This document shows positions 51,540 through 63,189 of a stretch of 64,000 nucleotides of DNA, piece by piece (position 1 is the stretch's first letter; every line of letters starts with the position of its first letter). This stretch comes from Thuidium tamariscinum (Eukaryota > Streptophyta > Bryopsida > Hypnales > Thuidiaceae). A program made the position numbers and the translations under genes. The stretch spans positions 1,922,001-1,986,000 of the forward strand of contig OX344752.2 of NCBI GenBank assembly GCA_947034885.2. The letters run 5' to 3'. Below the pieces are notes generated by a model. The model saw nothing but the letters and a program-made list of their open reading frames with translations. It made no database searches and was not told the DNA's origin.

Positions 51540-54150
51540 CTAGTAGTTACGTTAAAACTAATTGTCTTGAATCGGCAGACAACTAGTCTGCCGGCAATTC
51601 AAGCAATTTTTCTCCTCCATCTCTCCTGTAGAATATAGTCTGACAATTTGAAGTTTTCCACCCCCACTCTCTCGGTTTTCTCGGTCTTCATTTCGGTTTT
51701 TAGTCAAATTGTCTTTATTGTAATAATGAACTCCTTCAGTTTTTAATGCAAGTATATTTTACAAATTGTGTTTGTGTATGTGTTTGGTTGTCCAGTGATT
51801 GGACTTGTTGTTATTTGAGGTGGAGGCATATACAAATTGTTTTTTTGTTATCCAGTGATTGGATTTTGAAGGAGAGTTTTTGTGTGATTGTGAATGCTTG
51901 AGTAACAAGTTGTGTTGGTGTATTTGACTGTCTCAACAAGTGGTTGAATTACTTTGTGTATGTTTTGATTTAGTGATTTTGTATGGTTGGAGGACCAGTT
52001 GTTTTTGTGTGCTTAGATGTGTAAACAAGTTGTTAATTTACTTAGTGTATGTGTAAACCAACTTGTGCTAATGTGTGAATGAGACTAATTGTTTGTTTGC
52101 TTCGTGAGTTAGAATTCAGGAGTGAATTCCTGGACTGGGTTGCATTTAAACAAATTGTATATTAATTTTGTGATATACAATTTAACAAATGAATTTGGTG
52201 ATGCCTGGAGTATTCTTGTTTTGATTGGATTAATTACCTGTGGATTGTTGGACTTGTTTACGGAGATGATCAACAAATTGTTAGGATAGACCAAGTGGCG
52301 TGCACCAAGTTACAGCGGTGAAGACTTTACAAGCTAGACGATTTGTTGGAGATTGCACAAGTGAAGGAGGTAAGGAACTTATCATCTAATTGTTGTAGTG
52401 TAATTTTGTGATACCAAGAATGACAATTGTTTGTTTTCTGGGTTTGTTTATGTGATTTACTAATTAATTTTGAAGACTGGTAAGTACAAGTTGTCAACAC
52501 TAATTTATCAAGTTGATCAATTTACAATTAGTGCTGATTCTATAGTGTCGCAGTATGTACCTACAGACCAGTGGTTATGACAATGAAATCATTAAACTTG
52601 TTGTGATTAATCTTGTGGAAGATTTATATTGAAAGATTAGTAACTCAAAAATAATTGTTGATAGAATTCCTAATTAATAGTTAAACAATTTGTCTAAAGG
52701 AATTAGACTCACAATGAATATTATGATTCATCCAACCTGAACCAATTATGCTTTGTTGTATTGATCCTCAACCATTTGCTTAGGATGTTGTCAGAGATTA
52801 TACTGGAACAGATTGTGCCTTGTAGTGTTGATTTAACTAATTGATTTGTATATGTGCGACTAACTATTTAAAGTGCTGGATGGAGAGATGCATGAACTAA
52901 ACCAGTTGTGTGATTAAAGTAGAATGCTAATGGATGTTGTAATTCTAAGACTTAAATAAATTATTTGTTATTATGTTGATTTAAAACTAATTGTCCTAGT
53001 TATTGTTAATTGATATATAAAACAATTTGTATTATAATATGTTTATCTTAATTGACTGTCTGGTGTATATTTGACTAATTGTTGTGGTTCCTGGTTGTGT
53101 GTGAGCTTGTTGGGAGAAGCTGCATCAACAACTGGTTCAAATATAATTAACTTGTGATGTTTTATCAATTTCCTGATTTTATTTGGTGTATTACAATTAG
53201 TCAATTTGTGCGGTAATTGTTAAGATAACAAAGAGCTCAACATTGGAATTAATTACAAAATAATGGTCGTAATGGTTTTGAAACCAGTTATATAGCATGT
53301 AAATCATTGTGAATCAATTGATTAATTATAGAGATTGGAGCTCTACAACCATAAATAAATTGTAAAACAAATGGTTCAGTTATTTGAGTTCATGTTAACC
53401 ATTTGTTTTGGAATTTGTGATTTCAATTAATTGTTGCCTATTAGTCATACAGATTAGTTGTTTAGTGGTTATTATCATCATAAATAATTGGTTGAAATTG
53501 ATAGTCTTAACAAATTAGTCCTTTTGAAGAATTGTACGAACAAGTTGTTGAGTTACGTTTGTTAAATATGGTTGTTGGGAAAGAGGATTTGGTTTAGATA
53601 TGGAGAATTTAATTTAAAAACAAATTGTTTTTGGCTTGGTATTTGGTATTTGGTCTTATCAAGGCTTAATTCCAACCACTTGTTTGAAATTGGGAATTAA
53701 TAATTAGTAAACTAACTGTAGGATGTTTTAACCAATGGTTGTAAAGTGCAGATAAAGGAGCTTGCATTACACACTCATGCCCTGCATTTAGATAGTGATA
53801 AATTGTTTTTAGATAGGACAGGGACTATTTCCTTGAGCATCCTAATTTAGTAATTTGGATAGCTAAGTAGTGACAATAACAATTTGTTTGGCAAAGACAA
53901 TTACCAGTAATTAATGAACCATGTGTTATTCAATTATTGCTATTATATAATATTTAAATTGCATTTAAGTCTAGATCATGCATGACAAATTGTTGGTCTA
54001 CACGACTAATTGTTTATAGAAATTGAGCAACATACTAGTGAAGGACTGGGACTGCATTCATGCGTCCATAGCATTATTAAGGATTGGCCAACAAATTTGT
54101 ATACTTGGGAATAAGAGTGGATACTAATTGTTAGAATTTTAAGTGTTATT
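51540..54150. repeat. Dense field of a degenerate 9-bp motif (ACHARTTGT)
   Basis: Across about 2.6 kb the words ACAAATTGT, ACAAGTTGT, ACTAATTGT, ACCAGTTGT and their complements recur on both strands every few tens of bases. Plus-strand examples start at 51557, 51761, 51832, 51905, 51994, 52025, 52084, 52150 and 52273; many more follow up to about 54123. Similar density is not seen elsewhere in the window. A short tandem duplication near the start (TCCAGTGATTGGA at 51791 and 51851) suggests growth by duplication. No protein is encoded. It could be subterminal binding sites of a transposon, an untranslated part of a retroelement, or a long intron. Confidence 0.65.
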
Positions 54151-54218
54151 TTTGTGTATTTCCTATTCCATTTCTAATTACAAGTGACTTTAGCCACAAT
54201 ACGACCATTCCTCTAGAT

Positions 54219-55501
54219 TTGAACTCCTATACTATAGTCCTGGGTTTTGTGGGATTTAGACAAAACTTGGACTACAGTGCTCTACAAGACTTGGATGCTG
54301 CACACCATCTCTCTCCTAGCTCTGCATCAACTTTGATGACACGTGGACATTTGAAATATATGATGGGAGACTTCCACTTAGCACTAGCAGATCTAGATGT
54401 TGCTTACATTCTAAACCCCAATGATGGTGGTAAAATCCTCAAGTATATCTATTTTCTCCAAAACTTTAAATCTAAATTTATAAATAAAGATGGTATATGC
54501 ATTATTTTAGCATTTTAATTAGTTTGTAAGAGTATGTTTCATTGAAAAATCACAGTAGAATTTGTTGTCCAAGAGAGAACTTTGAATAAAAGAACAAAAT
54601 TCTTTTGAGATTAATTTGTTTTATTTCTATGATGTAATAATTTAAATTCACTAGTACACCGATTCTAGAAGGGATAGTAGATAATTAATTTGTAGACATT
54701 TATTGATCAATGTTCAGAAACCAATTTAAGCAAGTTGTATTTACATCACTAGAAAATTAAAGCTCAATTAAGTGCATGAGTTCATAGATGAATTTCTATT
54801 GGTAATAATTAAAGGGTGAATATAGGATATGAGATCAATTAGAATGTTTTCTATCATGATTTTGAATTTGCCTTACAACAAGAACTTTCTATGTAGCATG
54901 AGAAGGGTGGTGAAGGTGGTGTTAGGTGATTTCCAAGAAGTCTTAAATGAGCATAAGAGATTTCTAGCTCATTTATAAGACTACGAGTTCCCAAACGCTG
55001 GGAATGCATTGAGAACTCTAGGAACACAATGCTAATGTGGTCGAGCGATTGCCACATCAAAAAATACTAATTATTTATTAAATAACTTTAAAATATTTTT
55101 TTTAAATATTTTTTTTGCTTTTTAATACATTTCGAAGTTTTATGGGACAAAAATCCAATTTTTTTTTCAAAATTCAAAATTCAGACTAGCAGGGCGCTGG
55201 TCTGCAGCAGTGGGAACAGTTTCAGGGAACACCCCTGAAACAATCTTCTAGGGGCCCAGAAATCCTCTTATGGCTTAATCAATGTTTAGAAATCTATCCT
55301 AAGGATGGATTCAATATATTGGAAAGAGGAGTACTTAAAACTTATATGAACAAATTTAAAGATGCTATGGTTGACTTCAATTTTGCTCTCAAAAATTTGG
55401 GTGAAACTTATGAGGTCATGAAACATTGTGCCTATGTAGAGCACCTTCTTGGAGATGATAAGACAGCTCAAAAGCTTGCTTGTCAAGCCAAACAACTATG
55501 A
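54219..55501 (+). pseudogene. TPR-repeat coding remnant downstream of the TNL
   Basis: Degenerate tetratricopeptide-type repeats. A first block (54252-54430) reads QDLDAAHHLSPSSASTLMTR, then GHLKYMMGDFHLALADLDVA and YILNPNDG. A second short block just before 54956 reads VVLGDFQEVLNE. After the MITE, LNQCLEIYPKDGFNILERGV continues into KFKDAMVDFNFALK and ends with AQKLACQAKQL and a stop (55499-55501). The second and third parts read as one TPR unit split by the MITE. Intervening 54520-54840 is AT-rich, probably intron or decay. It may be the C-terminal end of the TNL locus or an independent TPR gene. Confidence 0.65.
54956..55268. mobile_element. TA-target MITE, family M3, copy 3 (inside TPR coding sequence)
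   Basis: The element is 313 bp between TA (54954-54955) and TA (55269-55270). Ends are AGAGATTTCTAG and, reversed, AGAGGATTTCTGG. Interior words GAGTTCCCAAACG and GATTGCCACATCA match copy 1 (14569-14885). Confidence 0.8.
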
Positions 55502-55722
55502 TCATTAGGTTGCTATGAAGAAGTCACATGTCTTATTGAATTCCCTATCAAATTCATGGAATATAGTTTTTAAAGTCGAATATTTTCCTTAAGCAAAATT
55601 TCCATTTTTGAACCTCAAAACTATTGATTTCAACTATGGGTTTTCAACAATTGGTTAAATACATGTAATTTTTTTTGCTATCATGATATTCCTCAATATT
55701 ATATAATTCTATCTATAAATAT

Positions 55723-55875
55723 CACTACAAGAAATAGGGGATATAAATGACTTGTCCACAATGACTGTACCAACAACAATGACTGCAAAATTACTACAAA
55801 GTGACTGTTTTGTAGTCATTGTTGTTGGTGTAGTTGTTGTGGACAAGTCATTTATACCCTCATTTTCTTGTAGTG
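55723..55875. mobile_element. CACTA-type MITE (153 bp)
   Basis: Termini are CACTACAAGAAA and, reversed, CACTACAAGAAA: a perfect 12-bp match to the classic plant CACTA end. A 3-bp target duplication TAT lies at 55720-55722 and 55876-55878. The element is one long hairpin; the arms contain ATAAATGACTTGTCCA and its complement. Confidence 0.93.
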
Positions 55876-55884
55876 TATTTGCAT

Positions 55885-57830
55885 GTGTGCATATGTGAGC
55901 GATCCTAACTCCAACCTTGAGCTTAAAACTTATCACATGGGTTTTGTGTCTAATCAAGTATTTTCTCTAATAGAGTGTTCAAAGAGTGCCTTCCAAGCAA
56001 TGAACTCTTTTAATCACATCTTCTAATTGCTAATTTTCCTAGTAAGTTTGATAGTTCAAGCCTTTGTGGTAAATGGTCCTAATTTAATCCGATTCTAAGA
56101 ATCAACTACTCTATTCTGGGTGATTGCAAGAAACACTTGTCCTTTTTTTTGTCCCCTTGACTTGTAGGAAGTAGTTTTTTGCTCATAAATTTTTCATCTT
56201 TTGTTCATTTGACTTCAAACTTGAAATAGAGGTGCCTACAAAAGTTTTACATTTTGTGTAATTTTTTCAATTTTTTCAAAATTAGTTTACTATTTTTAAA
56301 CTGCCCCCGATTGGGTGTCTACTTTGGCCATTTTGGGGGTTTTTAGTCCTATTTTTGACCCAAAAATGCAAAATTTGAGCTGAAAATTGGCATGCAAGGA
56401 CCTCACCTACAGTTACATAAGAACACGAAGAGATTTTTTTGAAAATACTATACTGTTCAACCTCCACATGTCGTCAAAGTAGCTGACTTTGTGCAAGTGT
56501 AGAGAATAGAATTTATTTTTTCCAAAGATGAAATTTGTTGGAAAAAAAAGACCTTTACTTGGATAAAAAACAGATTTTTCATTTTCATTTTTTGAATTTT
56601 TTTACTATTTTTACCAAATTAGTGAAAAAAGAGTTATTTTCATTGTATTTTCCATTGTCTATAACATTTAGAGAAAAAATTTCTTAGGTCTGAATTTCAA
56701 GAGACATGATATTTGCATTGCTCTTCAAATTATTCATATTTTTTTTAATTTAAAAAAAAATTATTTCAAAGGGTCACAGGACTTACATGATTCACATATT
56801 TTGAGCCATTTTGAGACCTAACCAGTAAGTGTTTCTTGCAATGACCCTTCTATCCTATTCTAGTTTATTATGTAAAATTCTCTCTAACCCTAATTCCATG
56901 CATTCGGTAAAAAGAAACTTAACAACAAAACAATGAGAATAAAAATCAAGTGGGATCGGTTTACCTCCTCAGCATAAATTTCCATCATCCTGTCATCAAA
57001 CATCATCATATGAAGGTAGTCTCCCATGATCTCGCCATTGAAATCATCATGGCTCTCCATCTAATCCATAATAATTCTCAGGTTGCTGGTAGATTCAACT
57101 CTATCTTTGTTAAAGAAAATACTAATAGTGATATAGCTCTAAATTGGTTGCGTATTTTTTTTAATTCTTAATTCTCCGATAATTGGGAAATACCACAATT
57201 TAACTTAGTCTACCTAGATGGTTAAATCCCTAGCAAATAAATCTATTCTAATGCAAAAAATCAATTGGAAATTCTAGCTAATTTGTTAATTTTGGTTGTT
57301 ATTTTTTATTCTTTGTTAAAATTCCTATTTTAATTTTGAAGGGAGTTAATTAGTAAAGAATCTAAAAGTCTAACCAAATCTTTTCAAATCTAATTAAATT
57401 TTAATTTCTTCTAAAACTTAAAGAAATTGGTTGTCAATTTGTCTTTTTTACTTTGGCTTATTAGGCCTAATAAAACAAAAACAACAAAATTCAAACCTTT
57501 TAAGAATCTAGTTAATAACTAACTACTAAAGAATGTAGAACAATTCTAAAGAACGAGAATAATCCTAATAATAATATTCTAAAGAAATTGATTTTTTATT
57601 CCCAAGGGCCAACCCCCAAGAATAAGAATCAAATTCTATAGTGTTATTCCTTGGAAATTAGTTTTTTAATGTAAATTGCTTCACGTGTGAGGATTCCTTC
57701 ACCTTAATTTTCCTAATTCCTTCCCTTCTCTTTCATTCTTGCTTTGAGATGTTTTGCAATGTTTTTGAGAGAGATATGGCTATGGTATTGGAATATTGAG
57801 TGGATTTTTAGTGAAGAATTCTTGAGATCT
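55885..57830 (-). repeat. Repeat B (family A/B/C)
   Basis: Reverse-complement homologue of repeat A and homologue of repeat C. It contains the mini-exon at 56965-57060 and the landmarks CCAAGCAATGAACTC, ATTCGGTAAAAAGAAACTTA and TTGCTTCACGTGTGAGGATT. An extra block (about 56130-56860), present in neither A nor C, lies between the left landmark and the mini-exon. Confidence 0.75.
56965..57060 (-). other. Conserved 96-bp mini-exon, copy B (open)
   Basis: 32 open codons, MESHDDF...GDYLHMMMFDD...MEIYAEE, bordered by GGATTAG before the ATG and GAG|GTAAACC after. Several differences from copies A and C are synonymous (TAC/TAT, CTT/TTA, CAT/CAC, TTT/TTC). Confidence 0.55.
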
Positions 57831-57944
57831 CAAGGATTAGATTTTGAGTGAAAATCAACAAAAGGTTGTGGGGTTGTCGCTTCAACTGCCAACCCAATGA
57901 TTTTCTTAAAATCAAATTTTTGTGATATTATCAATGTGATCAAT

Positions 57945-58260
57945 TGTGAGCTTTAGACTCATTGAGTCTGGCTCTGGACTCACCGAGTCTGACTCCCAGT
58001 CCCTAGCTTCCCCGAACTCCCGGTCTCCGGGCTTCAGAGCCGCCTCCAATCTCCGGATTCAGAGTCCTAGTCTCCAGGTTCAAAGCTTCACCCCAAAGCT
58101 GAGCTGGCGGTCGCCACACGGACGCCACATGGCGGGGCATGAGTGGCCGCGGCTCAATCTGACCTTGGCTACCTTTCCGTTCTCAACCGACCTTGGCTGC
58201 CTTCGTCCGTTCTCAACTCGACTTTGGCTGCTGAGTGTTGGACTGGTGTTTTGAACACAA
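57945..58260. other. Small GC-rich patch with short tandem repeats
   Basis: A GC-rich block sits in very AT-rich DNA. It contains a tandem GACTCA..GAGTCTG pair (57957-57991) and three near-copies of a CGACCTTGGCTGCC-type unit separated by CGTTCTCAAC (58160-58235). No domain is recognisable in any frame. Confidence 0.5.
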
Positions 58261-61200
58261 ACAAGGGGTTATCTAAATTATAATATTGGTTGATCAAATA
58301 GAGACTATTTTGTGGATTTTTGGGATTAATACTAAACTAATAACTAATTCTAATTTGACTAACTTCTATCTAATGAGCACAACAAGTAAGAGGAGTAGTA
58401 AAAAAGCACAAGGAAATGGTTTGTGGCAATTGGAATTTAAGACTTCTAAACCGTTAATTCTTTAGCTATCCAACCCTCATGAGTCGTGGGAATGCCAAAA
58501 TGGTTAGATACATCTTGCCCATATGGCCTCTTTCTTGAATTTTCTCGATTTTCAAGTGTATAAGTAGCAGTTATGGGATTTAAAAGCATGTAATGCTTTT
58601 GAAGCATGCTACCTCATGAAAAAGACTATCACGCTCTTGTACAATAACCTCCATTAAAGTTTCACTATTTAGACCAATTTTCAATGGCTTCGTTGTATAG
58701 AGATTTTTTCAATAGTATTTTAAGAATTTTAATCGCAAAAGGAGGTACACATGACAATGTTTAACCGAAATTTCACTTTAAATCCTCAAAATTTCTTAGT
58801 ATTCCAAGATTTTGCCACCAAAGGAGGTACACATGACAGTGTTTAAACCAAGCTTTGGTACTCGATGCTTGGAATTTCCACAAAATAGTAGCCAATTAGA
58901 AGTTGAGGCTTAGCCTTCTATACGGAAATAAAAAATAAAAATCGATTGAAGGGGCTCTAAGCCTTTAAAGTTCAACAACAAAACGCAAGACAAAACCTAG
59001 CCAAGATCTTTGGTCCAAGTGGTGCTCTGAACATGTCGGTAGTACAGAAAAAGAACAAGGTGTTGGTGCACAAAAGAAAGGGTACTAGCAACCTCAAGGG
59101 AGTCCCTTATATACCTGTGGCCGGGCCCTCCTCAATAAATTGCTAGTGAAAACACTTTGTTACTTCTCCCTCTAAATTACCTTAATGTAATTTCAAAATA
59201 ATACTTGTTTAATGATGATTTTTTTTAGAAACACCCTCATTTAGCTAATGAAATCTTGGCCAAATCAAATCCAAGATCTTAACCCAAGATATTTTGAAAT
59301 TAACCCTAATCTACCTAGATATTTTGCAAATTAACAAAAAATTCTTTTGAAAATTTTCTTTCTTTAACCCAAAGATGGATTTTTATGCAAGAAAAAGATC
59401 TTGACTAAATCCAATCTTTGATTTTCCAGGAGATATTTCCAAAATCACTTTTAATTAACCATAATTCATGATTAAAAAGTCAAACTAAGAGTTGACCCTC
59501 TCTATCTTTTAGGGAACAATCCAAAACGAAAATTTGTCTACGCCATTGTCTTTAGAAGACCCCAATTAGCTTAAAGGACCCCTGACCTCTCACTCCTAGG
59601 CCTTTTACACGCCCCAATTGGGATTACAGTAACTCCAATTAAAAGTTAAAAATCTAACTTTTAAGATTTGCGCATTTTGATGAATCTGTCAAGCCAAAGT
59701 TGTTAGGAATGTATGTAAGAGAAAGGAATATCTCCTCATTTGTGTCAATTGGACATCATTCGCTCCTGATACATCGGTCAACTTGCCGTCAAATTGTAAA
59801 TTTTGTTGTAATATGATATCGATGCCACTTCTGGTAGTTGGGAATGTCAGAATGTCTTCAAACTTGAGTAGGCACTTATTAAGCATACAAAAACCTATCC
59901 TAATTTTTAGTGAGATTTTCTTGCAACATACGTAATTTCTAGGAATTCACGAATATTTTTATGTGGAATTTCCAAAAAATCCAAAATAAATTGGATAATA
60001 TGTAGGGCAATCCTAGATTCTTAGTGTAAGTTCCACGCAGTTTTATAGTCGTCTATTTTTAGTAATTTGAAATTACTTTGCCCAATTGGACAATTTAATT
60101 CCCATTACCTAGGAATTTTGGACAATTGTTTGATTCTTGTTTGCTCTTGGCATGCTCCTATCCTTGAAACACCTTTTTGTAGTCTTCAATCGCCAATTCC
60201 TCCATCTTCTTCATCTTGACATTTCAATTCCCCAAGTTTTTTGTAACAATTTTACTTTCAAATCCAATTTACATTAAAATCAAATTTAGGCCTTGGTAAA
60301 CCTTCTAGACTTATAATAGACTCTATTGACTTAGTCAGTATGCCATGTGCATCCTTAAAAGGTTGATTTTGCACAGACAGACACTAGGATTGACTAACTC
60401 TCATTCTCTTATATCTCTCAGAATTATTAAATATTTTTTCAAACTCACTTTTAGGACTTATAATGATGAGAATTCCTAGAATTAGGAATTTTCTCCCTTC
60501 TAAGGTGATTCTTCACCATTTTGGTAGAAACTACTACCAAAGCTCTCCTAACACTCTTTTTATGTATTTTTCTTGTATTTTTCTTGTATTTTTAACTAAA
60601 TTTCGCAAATCATTCGCGAAAAATAGATCCAGCGTTCCAAGTTTTATCTTGAGGGCTCACAACATATAACTTGGAAAAGATACATTTGACTATTGCTTAG
60701 GCGCTATTATCTTATAAATGATCATTTAAATTTGTCTAAAATGTCTAAAATGTTTTGCAATGGTTTAGGGTCATTCAAGCATAACCAATTTGAAGTATTG
60801 TTGATGATGAAGAAAAAATAAAAACAAAGAAAAGTATATATAAAAGTTATGGCTATAAGAGAACATTGCAAATAAGCTCATCAACTTCTATACCAAAATA
60901 TAACTAATACATTCTACTTTGACAATGATTTGATTTTATGGTCAATACACCATAGCAAACAAAAAATTTAATTCCAGTTCTTGGAGAAATGTGATATGCA
61001 ATGGTTACCAATTCCACAAATATATTTATCAATTTGGAAATATAATCTATAATAAAAAAAATATGAACACATGATGTAAGTGTCTAGTATGTTCACAACA
61101 TTAGATGAAACTAGATGCAAGATTTCAAATTTTGACAAGATCAACATAAAAAAACAAATTCATTTTTCTATATTAATGGTGATAGAACACATGTACTTTG

Positions 61201-61861
61201 TTCTAAAATGTTACCTTCTTGATTACCTTACTAAAGTTGGAAATGCAATCTATGTTATTGCCTATCAATTAAATTTTCCATTTACAAATTACGAATAGAT
61301 TTGTTTGTATCCATTCAAAAATAAGATTGAAACAAAAAAGTAATCATCCCAAAGTACAATTGTATATTCATGAAGATTATTATAAAAAAAATAATTATCA
61401 TTTTTTTTATTAACAATTGTTTAGAGAATAAATATATTTTTGGAAGATTGTTTTATTATTTGTGATGAGGTTGTTTTTCATAATGTGGGATCTAATGGCA
61501 TGGTTGTTGACTTCTTTTACACCAATGTAAGAAAAATATTTGTTGATAACGTATAGTTCTTCTAATTTTTACATTGATTTGAAGCAGTTTAAATCCTAAA
61601 TCCTAAATACTTTCATTTATTTTTGTTCATCTACAAAAACTCTAACAAGTTTTTCATCCACATTTTTCAAAAAATTTGCATCTTCTTAAAAAATTACGTA
61701 AGTCATTGATTTTTTAGGCTACAATCTGAGAATGATAGTCAAAATAAAACCAAAATTGCAATCATAAATGTATTAATATTGTAACTATTATATATTCTAA
61801 ATCTTCGCAATTGTAGACCTCACTATAATTACAAATCTATGCAAACATTGCAATATGTATA
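58261..61861. other. Gene-free AT-rich stretch
   Basis: No recognised gene. A 19-bp direct repeat AAAGGAGGTACACATGACA occurs at about 58738 and 58818, and a duplicated TTTTTCTTGTA at about 60570. Otherwise simple AT-rich DNA. Confidence 0.45.
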
Positions 61862-63166
61862 TGTTACAACCCAACTAACACCTTACAACACCAAACTGCT
61901 CAATGGGCTCACCACAACCCACTTATAGCATCTGTTGGATCATCAAATGTATAACACTGCACATGCGAAGTACACACAACATTAGTCCACATTTCCAATT
62001 CACTTTGCTAAGTCCTAGTCACTGGAACTATTTGCACACACTACCTTCGTAACACTGGGCATATCACTTGGTGACATGGGGGGGGGGGCGGGAACTTCCA
62101 TCTTAATGTGCAAGGACTTATGGTGGCACTACACACCATAGTCCTAACTGCCCCTTGAGTATCATCCCACTCCATACTAGCCTTTTTGGTATTTGCTACT
62201 TTCCTTCTAATGCTAACTAGAATTCATCATCAACTCGGGACACTACGAGGAAGGTTTAGCAAGGAGCGGGACTCCACCCAATTGATGCCATGGGACACAT
62301 ATATTAGTATTCTATGGTGCTTTGGATTAGTGGTGAAGTAACATCACCAACTTTGAATCACTAGGACTTACTAAGGCACCAAGAAGGAGAGAGGAGGGAG
62401 ACTAATCCTTCCTATAGTACTCTGTGTAGTTTGGGGTGGTCTCCCTTTTGTATGGTGAAGGAGTACCCCAAATACACTTGGGTTTTGGAAGACCACCCCT
62501 TTCCAACTCAAAACACCAAGTTACCTTACCATTTAAACTCTTGAACTTTCAAACGATGTAACTTTGTGCTTAGAGCTCCAAATCCCATATGCAAGACTAT
62601 TTTGGACATCTACGCAACAAATAAATGCCTATAGACCTTTACTTGTCCCATTTAGATAAGTTTTCACACAGTTATGGCCCTCCAAAGATTCAGGATAACC
62701 GGGAGAAGTATCATGCCTTCACCATGGCTCATCTTTTGGCCATAACTTTTAGCTCATCGCTTGGAACCTTGTAATGCCTATCATTCTATGTTCCTTGTGT
62801 TTGTATCTTTTCAATGATATGATACATGCCATACTTACTTGAAGGATTCATTGAGAACCCCTACCTCATGTCCTTCAAATAACCCATCATTACTAGGACA
62901 CAACCAACTTTGAACAGCCATAACTTTTAGCCTACAAATCCAAATCATGCGTTTTATAGATTGTTGAAAGCATCTACTCAAGATCTTTTCAAGCATGTAT
63001 AACATATATCCAAATTCTTCATAATTAAAGCACTATTGCGCCCTATTTGATCATGAGTCTCTCATTCCTTCCATCTTAATCTATTGCAAGGCTTGGAAGG
63101 TCACCTGAAGGTCCCTCCTTGCTCACTAAGGCACTTTGGGCACTCGAAGGAGATAGGAGTGTGACA
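61862..63166 (-). repeat. LTR-like repeat, family R2, longer copy (possible solo LTR)
   Basis: On the minus strand it begins TGTCACACTCC and ends GGGTTGTAACA, giving TG...CA borders typical of LTRs. It is about 1.3 kb and non-coding. It is homologous in inverted orientation to 43445-44510. I could not find a matching 5-bp target duplication, so one border may be misplaced. A run of ten G lies at about 62080. Confidence 0.55.
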
Positions 63167-63189
63167 TCTAGGATGCAAATCCAAAGTTT

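Noticed and set aside
57946..58254. 102-codon frame with tandem peptide repeats
   Set aside because: Encodes no recognised domain and reflects short GC-rich tandem DNA repeats next to repeat B.
62080..62091. Run of G as a possible regulatory G-quadruplex
   Set aside because: A single homopolymer inside an LTR-like repeat; no spaced G-tract pattern.
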